Made by a program: the position numbers and the translations under genes. 9,446 bases of DNA from Prevotella sp. UBA3288 (GTDB taxonomy: Bacteria > Bacteroidota > Bacteroidia > Bacteroidales > Bacteroidaceae), in NCBI GenBank assembly GCA_002361655.1, contig DETM01000056.1, positions 1 through 9,446 on the forward strand, read 5' to 3'. Shown here piece by piece: positions 1-7,077 of this stretch. Below the pieces are notes generated by a model, which did no database searches, was not told where the DNA came from, and was given only the letters and a program-made list of their open reading frames with translations. Every line of letters starts with the position of its first letter. The first letter of the stretch is position 1.

Positions 1-49
1 ACCTAAATCAGTACACCTCAAAATGATGCATTTCCAATTTTAAGGCACT

Positions 50-385
50 TTGCCAAGGCAAAAGCAAATTCCCGTCTTCGACTTTTTTCGGCGATACATT
101 TGGAAATACACGCTCTACCTCATCTTCTCGATGCTCAACGTCTATGTCCGTACTCAGGTCAAGGTGGCAGGCGGCAGGACGGACATGGTGGTCTACATGC
201 CCGACACCACTTATATATTAGAACTGAAAGTCAACGGCACCGCACAAGAGGCCCTCGAGCAGATCAAGCAGAAGCACTACGACCTGCCCTACCACACCGA
301 GGGCAACAGCATCGTGATGGCGGGCATCCGCTTCAACGCAGACACCCGCACCATCGACGACTGGGTGATAGAACCGACCCCGTGA
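50..385 (+). pseudogene. C-terminal remnant of AAA-ATPase-like / PD-(D/E)XK nuclease family protein
   Basis: This 111-residue frame matches, by recognition, only the C-terminal nuclease-like end of the large Bacteroidota family that joins an AAA-ATPase-like domain to a PD-(D/E)XK domain (PF09820 plus PF08011 from memory), normally about 500-550 residues. Visible hallmarks are the WKYTLYLIF helix near residues 18-26, GRTD with the catalytic-type Asp at 45, the E-L-K pair at 58-60, the EALEQI helix at 67-72 with its conserved Gln, and the closing strand up to DDWVIEP. The whole ATPase part is absent: an in-frame TAA lies at 41-43 and the only nearby start is TTG at 50. The bases before 44 do not resemble the family. 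I therefore read it as a 5'-truncated, probably non-functional gene. Expression from the TTG as a stand-alone nuclease domain is possible but unsupported. The biological role of the full family is not well established. Confidence 0.72.
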
Positions 386-397
386 CCTTCAAGATGC

Positions 398-1237
398 TTA
401 TTCCCAATTGAAACAAATCGTACAATCAGCATTGAACACATCCTCGGTAAATATCTTACCGGGATTGTTCCCCCTGTATAGTTCTACAGCATAGTCACGT
501 ACATGTTCCATGAGCAGCGGAAGAGTCAGATGCAGATTAATGCTTTCATATTTCTCAGAAGGCTGACTGTCGAATTGTAACCCATACCTATACTGGATCC
601 ATGCGCCAGTTGGGAGATATTCGCTCATGACAGTTGGCATCTCCTCACCATAGTTGTAGAGAAGGACAGGGCTATTAATACCTACAGGTAAGCACTGAGT
701 GTCTGAAAGGACTCTGAAATGTCCGCAAAGGTTGGTGCCTGGCTCCTCGCCAAAAAGGACTTTGTCACATGTTATCATAACTTCGCCATTGATATAAGCC
801 GTCATGAATTCCGTCCATCCTGCCCCCTTCCCGGGTATGCTTGATCTTGCATATTTTTCCATCTCATCAACAATAAATGACGACTTCTCCCTGTAATACT
901 TTTCCTCCAATCGGGCGATAGCGTTCCTTACCGCTGTATCGGCTGGGTAGTACCTTGAACCACTATATATTTCAATATCAAACTGTATCTCATTATAATC
1001 CTTGACAGTTTTCGTCTTTGCATAATAGTCTTGCCAGTGCTCGCCACCATGTATTTTGTTTAGTTCCAGGCAATAAAAGCCGACGCTCGAAATATTTCCA
1101 CCGTCTAGAAGCAATCCTGTATCATCAAGATTAAAGCCAAGTCCTTTTTCGGTTCCATCCTCATCGCTCTGGCATGACACAAGACCTGAAAATATCAGAG
1201 CAAGCAACAACAAATTTTTGTATTGTCTCATAGTCAT
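398..1237 (-). CDS. Lipoprotein of unknown function
   Basis: The 279-residue product starts with a lipoprotein signal peptide: basic MTMRQYKN, a hydrophobic run, and a lipobox ending LVSC with the lipidated cysteine at 22. The residues after it, QSDEDG, are acidic and contain S-D-E-D, which fits the S(D/E)3 surface-export signal described for Bacteroides lipoproteins; surface exposure is inferred. The mature part has no family motif I recognise. It is rich in aromatic and acidic residues, has a helical stretch near 100-130 (ARLEEKYY region), and ends with a Cys-x-x-Cys close to the C-terminus (DCTICFNWE). A second ATG two codons downstream (1231) is an equally plausible start. The gene stands alone, with its own promoter region upstream, and converges on the nuclease remnant only 12 bp away. 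It is AT-richer by eye than the udk and receptor genes, suggesting separate acquisition. Gene reality is well supported; function is not assigned. Confidence 0.8.
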   Translation of the reverse strand: MTMRQYKNLLLLALIFSGLVSCQSDEDGTEKGLGFNLDDTGLLLDGGNISSVGFYCLELNKIHGGEHWQDYYAKTKTVKDYNEIQFDIEIYSGSRYYPADTAVRNAIARLEEKYYREKSSFIVDEMEKYARSSIPGKGAGWTEFMTAYINGEVMITCDKVLFGEEPGTNLCGHFRVLSDTQCLPVGINSPVLLYNYGEEMPTVMSEYLPTGAWIQYRYGLQFDSQPSEKYESINLHLTLPLLMEHVRDYAVELYRGNNPGKIFTEDVFNADCTICFNWE

Positions 1238-1307
1238 AAAGAATGTTTGTGAATAATTTAACTTGTTCGTGCGATACGTATTTAATGTTGCAAAGATAAT
1301 TACAGTG

Positions 1308-1341
1308 CAAAGTTACGAAAATTATCCCATTGAGGCACAAG
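1308..1341 (-). promoter_or_regulatory. Predicted promoter of the lone lipoprotein gene
   Basis: Reading the minus strand, TAACTTTG (plus positions 1308-1315) matches the Bacteroidota -7 element TAnnTTTG. A CTTG at 1338-1341 lies 22 bp further upstream as a near-match to the -33 TTTG. A second -7-like box, TATCTTTG, lies at 1291-1298 closer to the gene but without a good -33 element. Transcription would start about 47-65 nt before the ATG at 1237. Confidence 0.45.
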
Positions 1342-1353
1342 AAAAAGTAGTCT

Positions 1354-1373
1354 AAAATTTTACAAAATTTTAC
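1354..1373. repeat. Two tandem 10-bp A/T tracts upstream of the lipoprotein promoter
   Basis: AAAATTTTAC occurs twice head to tail at 1354-1363 and 1364-1373. Each copy has a palindromic AAAATTTT core, and the 10-bp period places both on the same DNA face. It lies just upstream of the predicted lipoprotein promoter, so it could be an UP-like or bent-DNA element, or an operator. Nothing else proves a role. Confidence 0.4.
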
Positions 1374-1415
1374 AACGCGCAACCTATTGGTTTTCAGAAA
1401 ATTGCGCATAAGGCC

Positions 1416-1742
1416 TTATGTAATTTCTCTGATTTTTATATCAAACTCTTTTGCACTGCCATCGATTTTGAAGATGTTTTTCAGTAGTTTTTTACGAGCG
1501 ACTGATACATAGGCATTGGACATAACAATCAGGTTGCTGATATCCGATGGAGAGAACTGAAGCCATATAAGCATGCAGAGATGATATTCAGTCTCGTTTG
1601 GCGAGTAGTCACCGCTGTAAAGGGTAGCATAGAAGTTGGGGACTATCCGGTCGAAGACCTGCCGTAACTCTTGCCAGTCTTGCAAAGACGGGATGGCTGT
1701 TGGCTGAGATGGTTCTGAGACACCAATGTATAACCTCTTGCC
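1416..1742 (-). pseudogene. C-terminal remnant of a TPR/coiled-coil HTH regulator
   Basis: The frame encodes the C-terminal end of a Bacteroidota regulator family, normally several hundred residues long with TPR repeats, one membrane segment, a coiled coil and a LuxR-like helix-turn-helix. What remains, counted from the TTG at 1685, is FDRIVPNFYATL (11-22), the ETEYHLCMLI helix (31-40), the FSPSDISNLI and NAYVSVARKKLL recognition-type helices (44-68) and the closing KEFDIKIREI. No ATG or GTG precedes this. The only usable start is TTG at 1685, giving 89 residues. Nevertheless the frame stays open for 19 more codons (reading GVSEPSQPTAIPS) until it meets the TAG at 1743-1745, which is also the udk stop. 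This indicates loss of the 5' part of the gene by a deletion ending at udk. A short expressed HTH peptide cannot be excluded. Confidence 0.72.
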
Positions 1743-2357
1743 CTAAACACCGGTGACGATGCCTTCGATATAGGTCTTCAGAATATGGATGCCGGTGTGG
1801 TTGTCGCCACCCCAGGGTATAATCAAGTCGGCGAACTTCTTGGTCGGTTCGATGAACTGCTCGTGCATCGGCTTGAGCACCTTCTCGTAGCGGTCGAGCA
1901 CCATCTCGACGGTGCGGCCGCGCTCCACCACGTCGCGGCGGATATTCCGGATCAGCCGCACGTCGTCGTCGGTATCGACGAAGATCTTCAGGTCCATGAT
2001 ATCGCGCAGTTTCTTGTTGTGCAGGGCCATGATGCCTTCGATGATGATGACTGGCTTGGGCTCTACGTGGATGGTCTCTTTCTGACGGTTGCTCTCTATA
2101 TAAGAATAGGTGGGTTGCTCGATGGCCATGCCGTTCTTGAGCATACGTATCTGTTCGGTCAGCAGTTTCCAGTCGAAGGCATCAGGATGGTCGAAGTTGA
2201 TGGCCTTACGCTCCTCGGGGGTCAGGTTGGTAGTGTCGTTGTAATAAGAATCAATGGGCACCACCGCTACACAGTGGGGCGGCAACGTCTGGGCTATTTT
2301 CTTCACGACGGTGGTCTTTCCCGAGCCTGTACCGCCTGCTATGCCAATGATCGTCAT
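1743..2357 (-). CDS. udk: Uridine kinase
   Basis: This enzyme phosphorylates uridine and cytidine to UMP and CMP in the cytoplasm using ATP or GTP, in the pyrimidine salvage pathway. The 204-residue protein is the normal family length. It carries the Walker A loop GGTGSGKT at 8-15, the PIDSYY segment with the nucleoside-binding Asp at 36, the INFDHPDAF motif at 53-61, the QPTYSY motif at 81-86, the Walker B-like VIIIEGIMAL at 103-112, and the lid region with RNIRRDVVERGR around 137-148. It ends ILKTYIEGIV, as homologues do, so the C-terminus is complete although it abuts a damaged gene. It follows the secreted endonuclease-like gene on the same strand by 48 bp, suggesting co-transcription; that neighbour could supply nucleosides for this enzyme (inference). 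No terminator is visible after its stop. Confidence 0.95.
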   Translation of the reverse strand: MTIIGIAGGTGSGKTTVVKKIAQTLPPHCVAVVPIDSYYNDTTNLTPEERKAINFDHPDAFDWKLLTEQIRMLKNGMAIEQPTYSYIESNRQKETIHVEPKPVIIIEGIMALHNKKLRDIMDLKIFVDTDDDVRLIRNIRRDVVERGRTVEMVLDRYEKVLKPMHEQFIEPTKKFADLIIPWGGDNHTGIHILKTYIEGIVTGV

Positions 2358-2405
2358 TGCTATTTACAATTTGAGAATTTACTATTTATAATTTTCCGAT
2401 TTTCA

Positions 2406-3455
2406 CTACTTCACCTCTTTTATAATATATACGACCGTCGGGAAGTGGTCGCTATAGCCATTGAGCCACACTCCACCGGCATGAGTGCGGAGCGAACCAC
2501 CCTTGTATTTACCCTCCTTCTGGAAGAGGTAGTCGCGACGGAATATCTGATGGGCAAAGTATTTGAGCGACGAGTAGTCTTTCTTCTTATAGGGATCGAG
2601 CAGCGAGTGCGACAGGATAATCTGGTCGAACAGGTTCCACTTGCCATCGTACACTAGCGTGCCGGTGCCGTTCTGCAGTGTGTCCCACCACGGATTCCAC
2701 AGCCCCCCCTCTTCTACATCCTTAGCCTTGCGCTTGGCACCCAGTGCCTCTGCCATCGACTTGTCGTGGGGATCGTCGTTCATATCGCCCATAATAAAAA
2801 CCTTCACATTGGGGTCTTCCTTTATAAGGGAGTCCTTCACATGACGCAGTTGACGGCCACCGGACTCCCGATAGAACGAGTCAGAGAAACGCGACGGCAG
2901 GTGGTTGACGATGACCACGACATGCTCGCCGGCCAGGGTGCCGCTGACGGTCAGAAAACCACGGGTATAGAAAGTGCTGTCCTTGGCCAACTCCTGTACA
3001 TAGGGCACCAGTTTGACATCGCGGACAGTGAAAAAGCGCGGATTGTAGAGCAGGGCACAGTCAACACCACGGCGATCGGGACCCTCGATATGTACGAACT
3101 GGAAGTTGCGCTGCTTCAGGGGCTCCTGGTTGCAGAGGTCGGTGAGGCACTTGGCATTCTCCACTTCCGACACGCCGATGACGGCACAACCGATGCCCGG
3201 CAGTTTGTCGGTGCCCATCTCCGACAGCACCCGGGCCATGTTGCGCAACTTGCCAGTATATTTCAGGCCTGTCCACTTGTACTGTCCGTCAGGCAGGAAC
3301 TGGTAGTCGTTGTGTCCCTCATCATGGCAGGTGTCGAACAGATTCTCAAGGTTATAGAAACCTACCCCGTAGAGTGCGAATTTCTTCTCGTCAGCACGGG
3401 CTGCACTCGTCCCGATGAGGAACAACAGTGCCAATAAAGCGAATGTCTTATTCAT
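2406..3455 (-). CDS. Secreted endonuclease/exonuclease/phosphatase-family enzyme
   Basis: The 349-residue protein belongs to the metal-dependent EEP fold (DNase I/exonuclease III/phosphodiesterase type). The signal peptide MNKTFALLALLFLIGTSAARA has no lipobox cysteine, so it is predicted to be exported to the periplasm or outside. The catalytic set is intact: FYNLENLF with Asn35 and Glu37, GVSEVEN with Glu97, NHLPSR with His185, GDMNDDP with Asp224 and Asn226, NLFDQI with Asp277, and SDHFP with Asp336 and His337. Homologues are usually called endonuclease or extracellular nuclease, but the fold also includes lipid and sugar phosphatases, so the substrate is open. It is transcribed away from the TonB-receptor operon through a shared 111-bp region and lies directly before udk, which favours nucleic-acid or nucleotide breakdown outside the cytoplasm (inference). 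Confidence 0.9.
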   Translation of the reverse strand: MNKTFALLALLFLIGTSAARADEKKFALYGVGFYNLENLFDTCHDEGHNDYQFLPDGQYKWTGLKYTGKLRNMARVLSEMGTDKLPGIGCAVIGVSEVENAKCLTDLCNQEPLKQRNFQFVHIEGPDRRGVDCALLYNPRFFTVRDVKLVPYVQELAKDSTFYTRGFLTVSGTLAGEHVVVIVNHLPSRFSDSFYRESGGRQLRHVKDSLIKEDPNVKVFIMGDMNDDPHDKSMAEALGAKRKAKDVEEGGLWNPWWDTLQNGTGTLVYDGKWNLFDQIILSHSLLDPYKKKDYSSLKYFAHQIFRRDYLFQKEGKYKGGSLRTHAGGVWLNGYSDHFPTVVYIIKEVK

Positions 3456-3476
3456 ATCAGATCAGTAATAATGGTG

Positions 3477-3484
3477 CAAAGATA
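3477..3484 (-). promoter_or_regulatory. Predicted -7 box for the secreted EEP enzyme gene
   Basis: On the minus strand this reads TATCTTTG, a full match to the Bacteroidota TAnnTTTG element, about 22 bp before the ATG at 3455. A convincing -33 TTTG at the right distance is not seen, so the call rests on one box. The leader would be very short, about 15 nt. Confidence 0.45.
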
Positions 3485-3504
3485 AGAAAAATAATTGGAA
3501 TAAT

Positions 3505-3535
3505 TTTGTATTTCCGTATTTTTTTCTTAATTTTG
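3505..3535 (+). promoter_or_regulatory. Predicted promoter of the TonB-receptor operon
   Basis: TTTG at 3505-3508, a 19-bp spacer, then TAATTTTG at 3528-3535 form a full match to the Bacteroidota housekeeping promoter (TTTG-N19-21-TAnnTTTG). Transcription would start near 3542, leaving a leader of about 25 nt before the ATG at 3567. It sits back to back with the promoter of the secreted enzyme gene, so the two units may be regulated together. Confidence 0.75.
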
Positions 3536-3566
3536 CGCCAAATAACTATAACTCAAATCTAAATTT

Positions 3567-6143
3567 ATGAACAAAAGACTGAAATTCGTGGTGATGGCGC
3601 TATGCGTCGCTCCTGTCGCCATGGCTCAAACCGTCGACTCGGTGAGTGTCCAAGGTATGCAGGACGAACAGGCGTTCACTTTCACGGAAGCACAGTTGGG
3701 CGAGGACGACGACATGTCGGCCAATGTCACCATCACAGGCTCGAACTCTAATGTCTATGCCTCGCAGGTGGGATACCTCTTCAGCCCGATGCGTTTCCGC
3801 TACCGTGCTTTCAACCAAAAGTACAACGACATCTACATCAACGGCGTTCAGATGAACGACATGGAGACCGGACAGTTCCGCTACTCGCTCGTCGGCGGTC
3901 TGAACCAGCAGACCCGCGGCATGGAGAACTCGCTGCCTTTCGAGGACAACAACTTCGCCATGCCCGCCATGGGCGGCTCGAACAACTACAATTTCCGCCC
4001 GTCGGCCTTTGCCACCGGACACCGCATCACCCTGAGCGGCGCCAACCGCAACTACACCCTTCGCGGCATGTACACTTATAATAGTGGTGTGCTGGAGAAC
4101 GGATGGGCATTCTCGGCCAACCTTACCTACCGATGGGCCAGTCCGAAGACGGCCTACGTCGACGGTACGTTCTACAACGCACTGAGTTACTTCTTCGGTG
4201 CAGAGAAAATCATCAACGACCAGCACCGTCTGTCGTTCGTCACCTGGGGTAACCCCACGGAGCGCGCCTCGCAGGGTGCTGCCACCGACGAAATGTACTG
4301 GCTGGCCAACGACCGCTACTACAACCCCTATTGGGGCTACCAGAACGGACACATCCGCAACTCTCGCGTCGTCAACGATTTCGCTCCAACGGCCATGATG
4401 ACCTGGGACTGGAAAATCAACGATCAGATGAAACTGGTGACCACACTCACCGGTCGCTACTCGACCTATAAGAGCACCCGTCTGAACTACAACAACTCTG
4501 ACAACCCCCACCCCAACTACTGGAAGAACCTGCCCAGCAGTTACTACGACGTGTGGTTCGAAGCCGACGAGGCCAACCGCACCGAACAGGGACTGAGCGA
4601 CTGGCTGCGCGCCAAGAACTTCATGTCGGGCTATAAGGCTGACCGCCAGATCAACTTCGACCGTCTCTACTACGCCAACAAGCAGGCCAACCTGCAGGGT
4701 GCCGATGCCATGTACTACATCCAGGCCAAGCACAACGACAACCTGAACCTCTCGCTGGCATCCAACCTGAATGTGGACCTGGACAAGAACCAGCACCTGG
4801 CCCTGGGCATACAGTTGGCCACCAACAAGGGCATGCACTATCAGACCATGGACGACCTGATGGGTGCCACCAGTTATCACAACATCAACACCTACGCCCT
4901 TGGCACATATTCGATTCTCGACCCGCAGGTGCAGTACGATGCCAACAACCCCACCGCCATTGTCCGCGAGGGCGACCGCTTCGGCTACGACTACAACATC
5001 CTGGTCAGCAAGGCTAAGTTCTGGGCTACCTACAGCAGAAATATCAAAAACGTCCATGCCTTCGCCAGCGGCCATATCGGTGGTGTGCAGATGCAGCGCG
5101 ACGGCAAGATGCGCAACGGTATGTTCCTCGACAACTCCTTCGGAAAGAGCGGCACCGCCCACTTCCTGGAAGGTGGCGGCAAGATTGGTGCTGTGGCCAA
5201 TCTGGGTCATGGCCATGCCATCAACGCCGGCATCGGCATCGACGTCCGTGCCCCTCAGGCCCAGACGGCCTTCGTCTCTCCCGAGATGAACAACGACTTC
5301 GTGGTCGACCTGAAGAACGAGAAAAACTTCTCTGCCGAGATTGGCTACCAGATGCAGAACGAGTGGCTGAAGGCCAACGTCATGGCCTATGGGGCACTTG
5401 TCAGAGACGCCACCGAGTGGCAGAACTTCTACTTCGACGACATCAACTCGTTCTCGTACGTCTCGATGACCGGCATCAACAAGCAGTACTACGGTGTGGA
5501 ATGGGGTCTCAACTTCAAGATTACCGATGCTTTCAACGTGAAGACACTCGGCACCGTGAGCGAGGCCCGCAACACCAACAATGCCCAGGTGTGGTACATG
5601 AGTTCGACCAAAGGCACCTTCAACGATGCCAACGGTGGCAAGCCCGAGACAGTATATAATAAGGACATGCGAGAAGCCGGCACCCCGCTCACTGCCCTCA
5701 GCCTCATCCTGAGTTATCACAAGAGCGGCTGGTACATCGACCTCAGCGGCAACTACTACGACCGCATCTACCTCTCCTACTCACCCTCCTACCGCTATCA
5801 GTCGACACTCACCCGTCGCAACAATCTCGACTTCGAGCCTGTCTTCGACAGCGAGGGCAACGTGCTGGAGAGTGCCGTGGCCCAGGCCAAGGGTAAGGGC
5901 GGATTCATGCTCGACCTCTCTATCGGACGTAGCATCTGGCTGAAGAACGGCCGCTCGATGAGCATCAACCTGATGATTACCAATCTGCTCAACAACCGAA
6001 GCATCGTCACTGGTGGCTACGAGCAGAGCCGCTCCAGTTATACCGCCAGCGACAACGTACGTGCCTACCAGTTCCAGAAGAACCCCTTCAAGTACTATGC
6101 CTATGGCATCAACGGTATGCTCAACATTGCCTATAAATTCTAA
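3567..6143 (+). CDS. TonB-dependent outer-membrane receptor
   Basis: This 858-residue outer-membrane beta-barrel receptor is predicted to import a substrate using TonB energy. The signal peptide ends AMA before Gln21. A short acidic N-terminal segment (FTFTEAQLGEDDD, 37-49) leads into a plug domain with RFRYRAF at 76-82 and the plug signature INGVQMNDMETG at 91-102. The barrel follows, with many aromatic-rich alternating strands, and ends in IAYKF; a terminal Phe is the usual outer-membrane insertion signal. It lacks the N-terminal carboxypeptidase-like regulatory domain of SusC proteins, and no SusD homologue follows. Instead two OB-fold-type lipoproteins follow, the first after 14 bp, clearly as one operon. 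From memory, this plug type is often found beside DUF5689 lipoproteins and EEP nucleases in Bacteroidota. The substrate is unknown; nucleic-acid-derived material is inferred from the neighbours. Confidence 0.9.
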   Translation: MNKRLKFVVMALCVAPVAMAQTVDSVSVQGMQDEQAFTFTEAQLGEDDDMSANVTITGSNSNVYASQVGYLFSPMRFRYRAFNQKYNDIYINGVQMNDMETGQFRYSLVGGLNQQTRGMENSLPFEDNNFAMPAMGGSNNYNFRPSAFATGHRITLSGANRNYTLRGMYTYNSGVLENGWAFSANLTYRWASPKTAYVDGTFYNALSYFFGAEKIINDQHRLSFVTWGNPTERASQGAATDEMYWLANDRYYNPYWGYQNGHIRNSRVVNDFAPTAMMTWDWKINDQMKLVTTLTGRYSTYKSTRLNYNNSDNPHPNYWKNLPSSYYDVWFEADEANRTEQGLSDWLRAKNFMSGYKADRQINFDRLYYANKQANLQGADAMYYIQAKHNDNLNLSLASNLNVDLDKNQHLALGIQLATNKGMHYQTMDDLMGATSYHNINTYALGTYSILDPQVQYDANNPTAIVREGDRFGYDYNILVSKAKFWATYSRNIKNVHAFASGHIGGVQMQRDGKMRNGMFLDNSFGKSGTAHFLEGGGKIGAVANLGHGHAINAGIGIDVRAPQAQTAFVSPEMNNDFVVDLKNEKNFSAEIGYQMQNEWLKANVMAYGALVRDATEWQNFYFDDINSFSYVSMTGINKQYYGVEWGLNFKITDAFNVKTLGTVSEARNTNNAQVWYMSSTKGTFNDANGGKPETVYNKDMREAGTPLTALSLILSYHKSGWYIDLSGNYYDRIYLSYSPSYRYQSTLTRRNNLDFEPVFDSEGNVLESAVAQAKGKGGFMLDLSIGRSIWLKNGRSMSINLMITNLLNNRSIVTGGYEQSRSSYTASDNVRAYQFQKNPFKYYAYGINGMLNIAYKF

Positions 6144-6157
6144 ATGCTGACACGGAT

Positions 6158-7048
6158 ATGAAACATATACATTATTTATTATTAGCACTTGTTTGCGGCA
6201 TCGTCACCGGCTGTATGGATCGCGACTGGGACGAACCAGGCACCGACACCAGCCTCTATGGCAACTCCAACATCAAGGAAGTCAATGTCATCACCATCGA
6301 AGCACTGAAAAACAAGTTCAGCAAAGAGGTGAGCACGGAAGGTGAATTCAAGCAGATCACTGACGAACTGCAGATCAAAGCCGTCGTCACGGCTAACGAC
6401 ATTCAGGGCAACATGTACAATGAGATATCCGTACAGGATGCCACGGGTGCCATCTTCATCGGCATCGCCCAGGGCGGCATCTTCGGCTATCTGCCCGAAG
6501 GCACTGAGATCCTCATCGACCTGAAGGGCCTCTATATCGGCAACTATCGCAAGAGCGCCACCATCGGCACGCCCTACACCAACTCGTCGGGCGAGACCAG
6601 TGTCAGCCGTATGCCCCGTGGTCTGTGGCAGCAGCACTTCACCTACACCGGCTACCGCTCACGCATCGAACCGGCACTGTTTGCCGACGGCAGTACCAAG
6701 ACCACTTGGGACATCGCCAAGGATGCCGGCAAACTGGGCATCCTGAAGAATGTGAGCATCAAGAAAGGCGGTTACTACAACAGCGACACCAAGCAGTATA
6801 AAGACAATGTGCCTTTCGTTGCCGGCGAGTCCACCTATTCTCACCCCGACTACTCCACCTCATGGTACTTCAAGGAGCAGCCCGACGGCCAGACCGGCGG
6901 TGTGCAGATCTACACCAGCAACTATGCCGACTTCGCAGCCATGAAGTTGCCTACCGGCAAGGTCAACATCACCGGCGTCTTCAAGCGCTACCGCGACCAG
7001 TGGGAAATCATCGTCCGCTCTATCGACGACATTGAGGAAGTGAAATAA
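6158..7048 (+). CDS. DUF5689-type OB-fold lipoprotein
   Basis: The 296-residue product has a lipoprotein signal peptide with lipobox VTGC (Cys19) followed by acidic MDRDWDEP, suggesting an outer-membrane, perhaps surface, lipoprotein. Residues about 41-135 carry the pattern I associate with DUF5689: IEALKNKF, then AVVTANDIQGNMYNEISVQD (75-94), TGAIFIGI and LPEGTEILIDLKGLYIGNY, an OB-like beta-barrel. The rest (140-296) contains an aromatic-rich segment and a second small beta region ending in the VNITGVFKRYRDQWEIIVRSIDDI strand pattern, which resembles another OB-type unit. It is the second gene of the operon, 14 bp after the receptor and 29 bp before the next lipoprotein, so it probably works with the receptor as a surface binding partner in a SusD-like position. 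OB folds often bind nucleic acids or sugars; the ligand here is not known. Confidence 0.82.
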   Translation: MKHIHYLLLALVCGIVTGCMDRDWDEPGTDTSLYGNSNIKEVNVITIEALKNKFSKEVSTEGEFKQITDELQIKAVVTANDIQGNMYNEISVQDATGAIFIGIAQGGIFGYLPEGTEILIDLKGLYIGNYRKSATIGTPYTNSSGETSVSRMPRGLWQQHFTYTGYRSRIEPALFADGSTKTTWDIAKDAGKLGILKNVSIKKGGYYNSDTKQYKDNVPFVAGESTYSHPDYSTSWYFKEQPDGQTGGVQIYTSNYADFAAMKLPTGKVNITGVFKRYRDQWEIIVRSIDDIEEVK

Positions 7049-7077
7049 ACAACGATTATAAAGAAAAACAATATATT

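Noticed and set aside
1161..1409. 82-codon minus-strand frame between the HTH remnant and the lipoprotein
   Set aside because: It overlaps the lipoprotein start in another frame and covers its promoter boxes. Its composition is that of AT-rich noncoding DNA.
2358..2405. AT-rich spacer between the EEP gene and udk with repeated ATTTAC/ATTTAT words
   Set aside because: The words are short and imperfect. No hairpin with a T-run or clear promoter is seen, so I treat it as ordinary operon spacer.
1785..2657. 290-codon plus-strand frame opposite udk and the end of the EEP enzyme gene
   Set aside because: It crosses two well-supported minus-strand genes and their spacer, and its translation has no family features.
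3600..5720. 706-codon open frame on the minus strand opposite the TonB receptor gene
   Set aside because: The translation is a valine/histidine/glycine-rich mirror of the receptor's codon use with no recognisable domains. The plus-strand frame has signal peptide, plug and barrel features, so the antisense frame is a shadow.
3567..7048. SusC/SusD-type polysaccharide utilisation locus
   Set aside because: The receptor lacks the SusC N-terminal domain, the following lipoprotein has an OB-like and not a TPR SusD-like sequence, and no glycoside hydrolase or SusR-type regulator is present.
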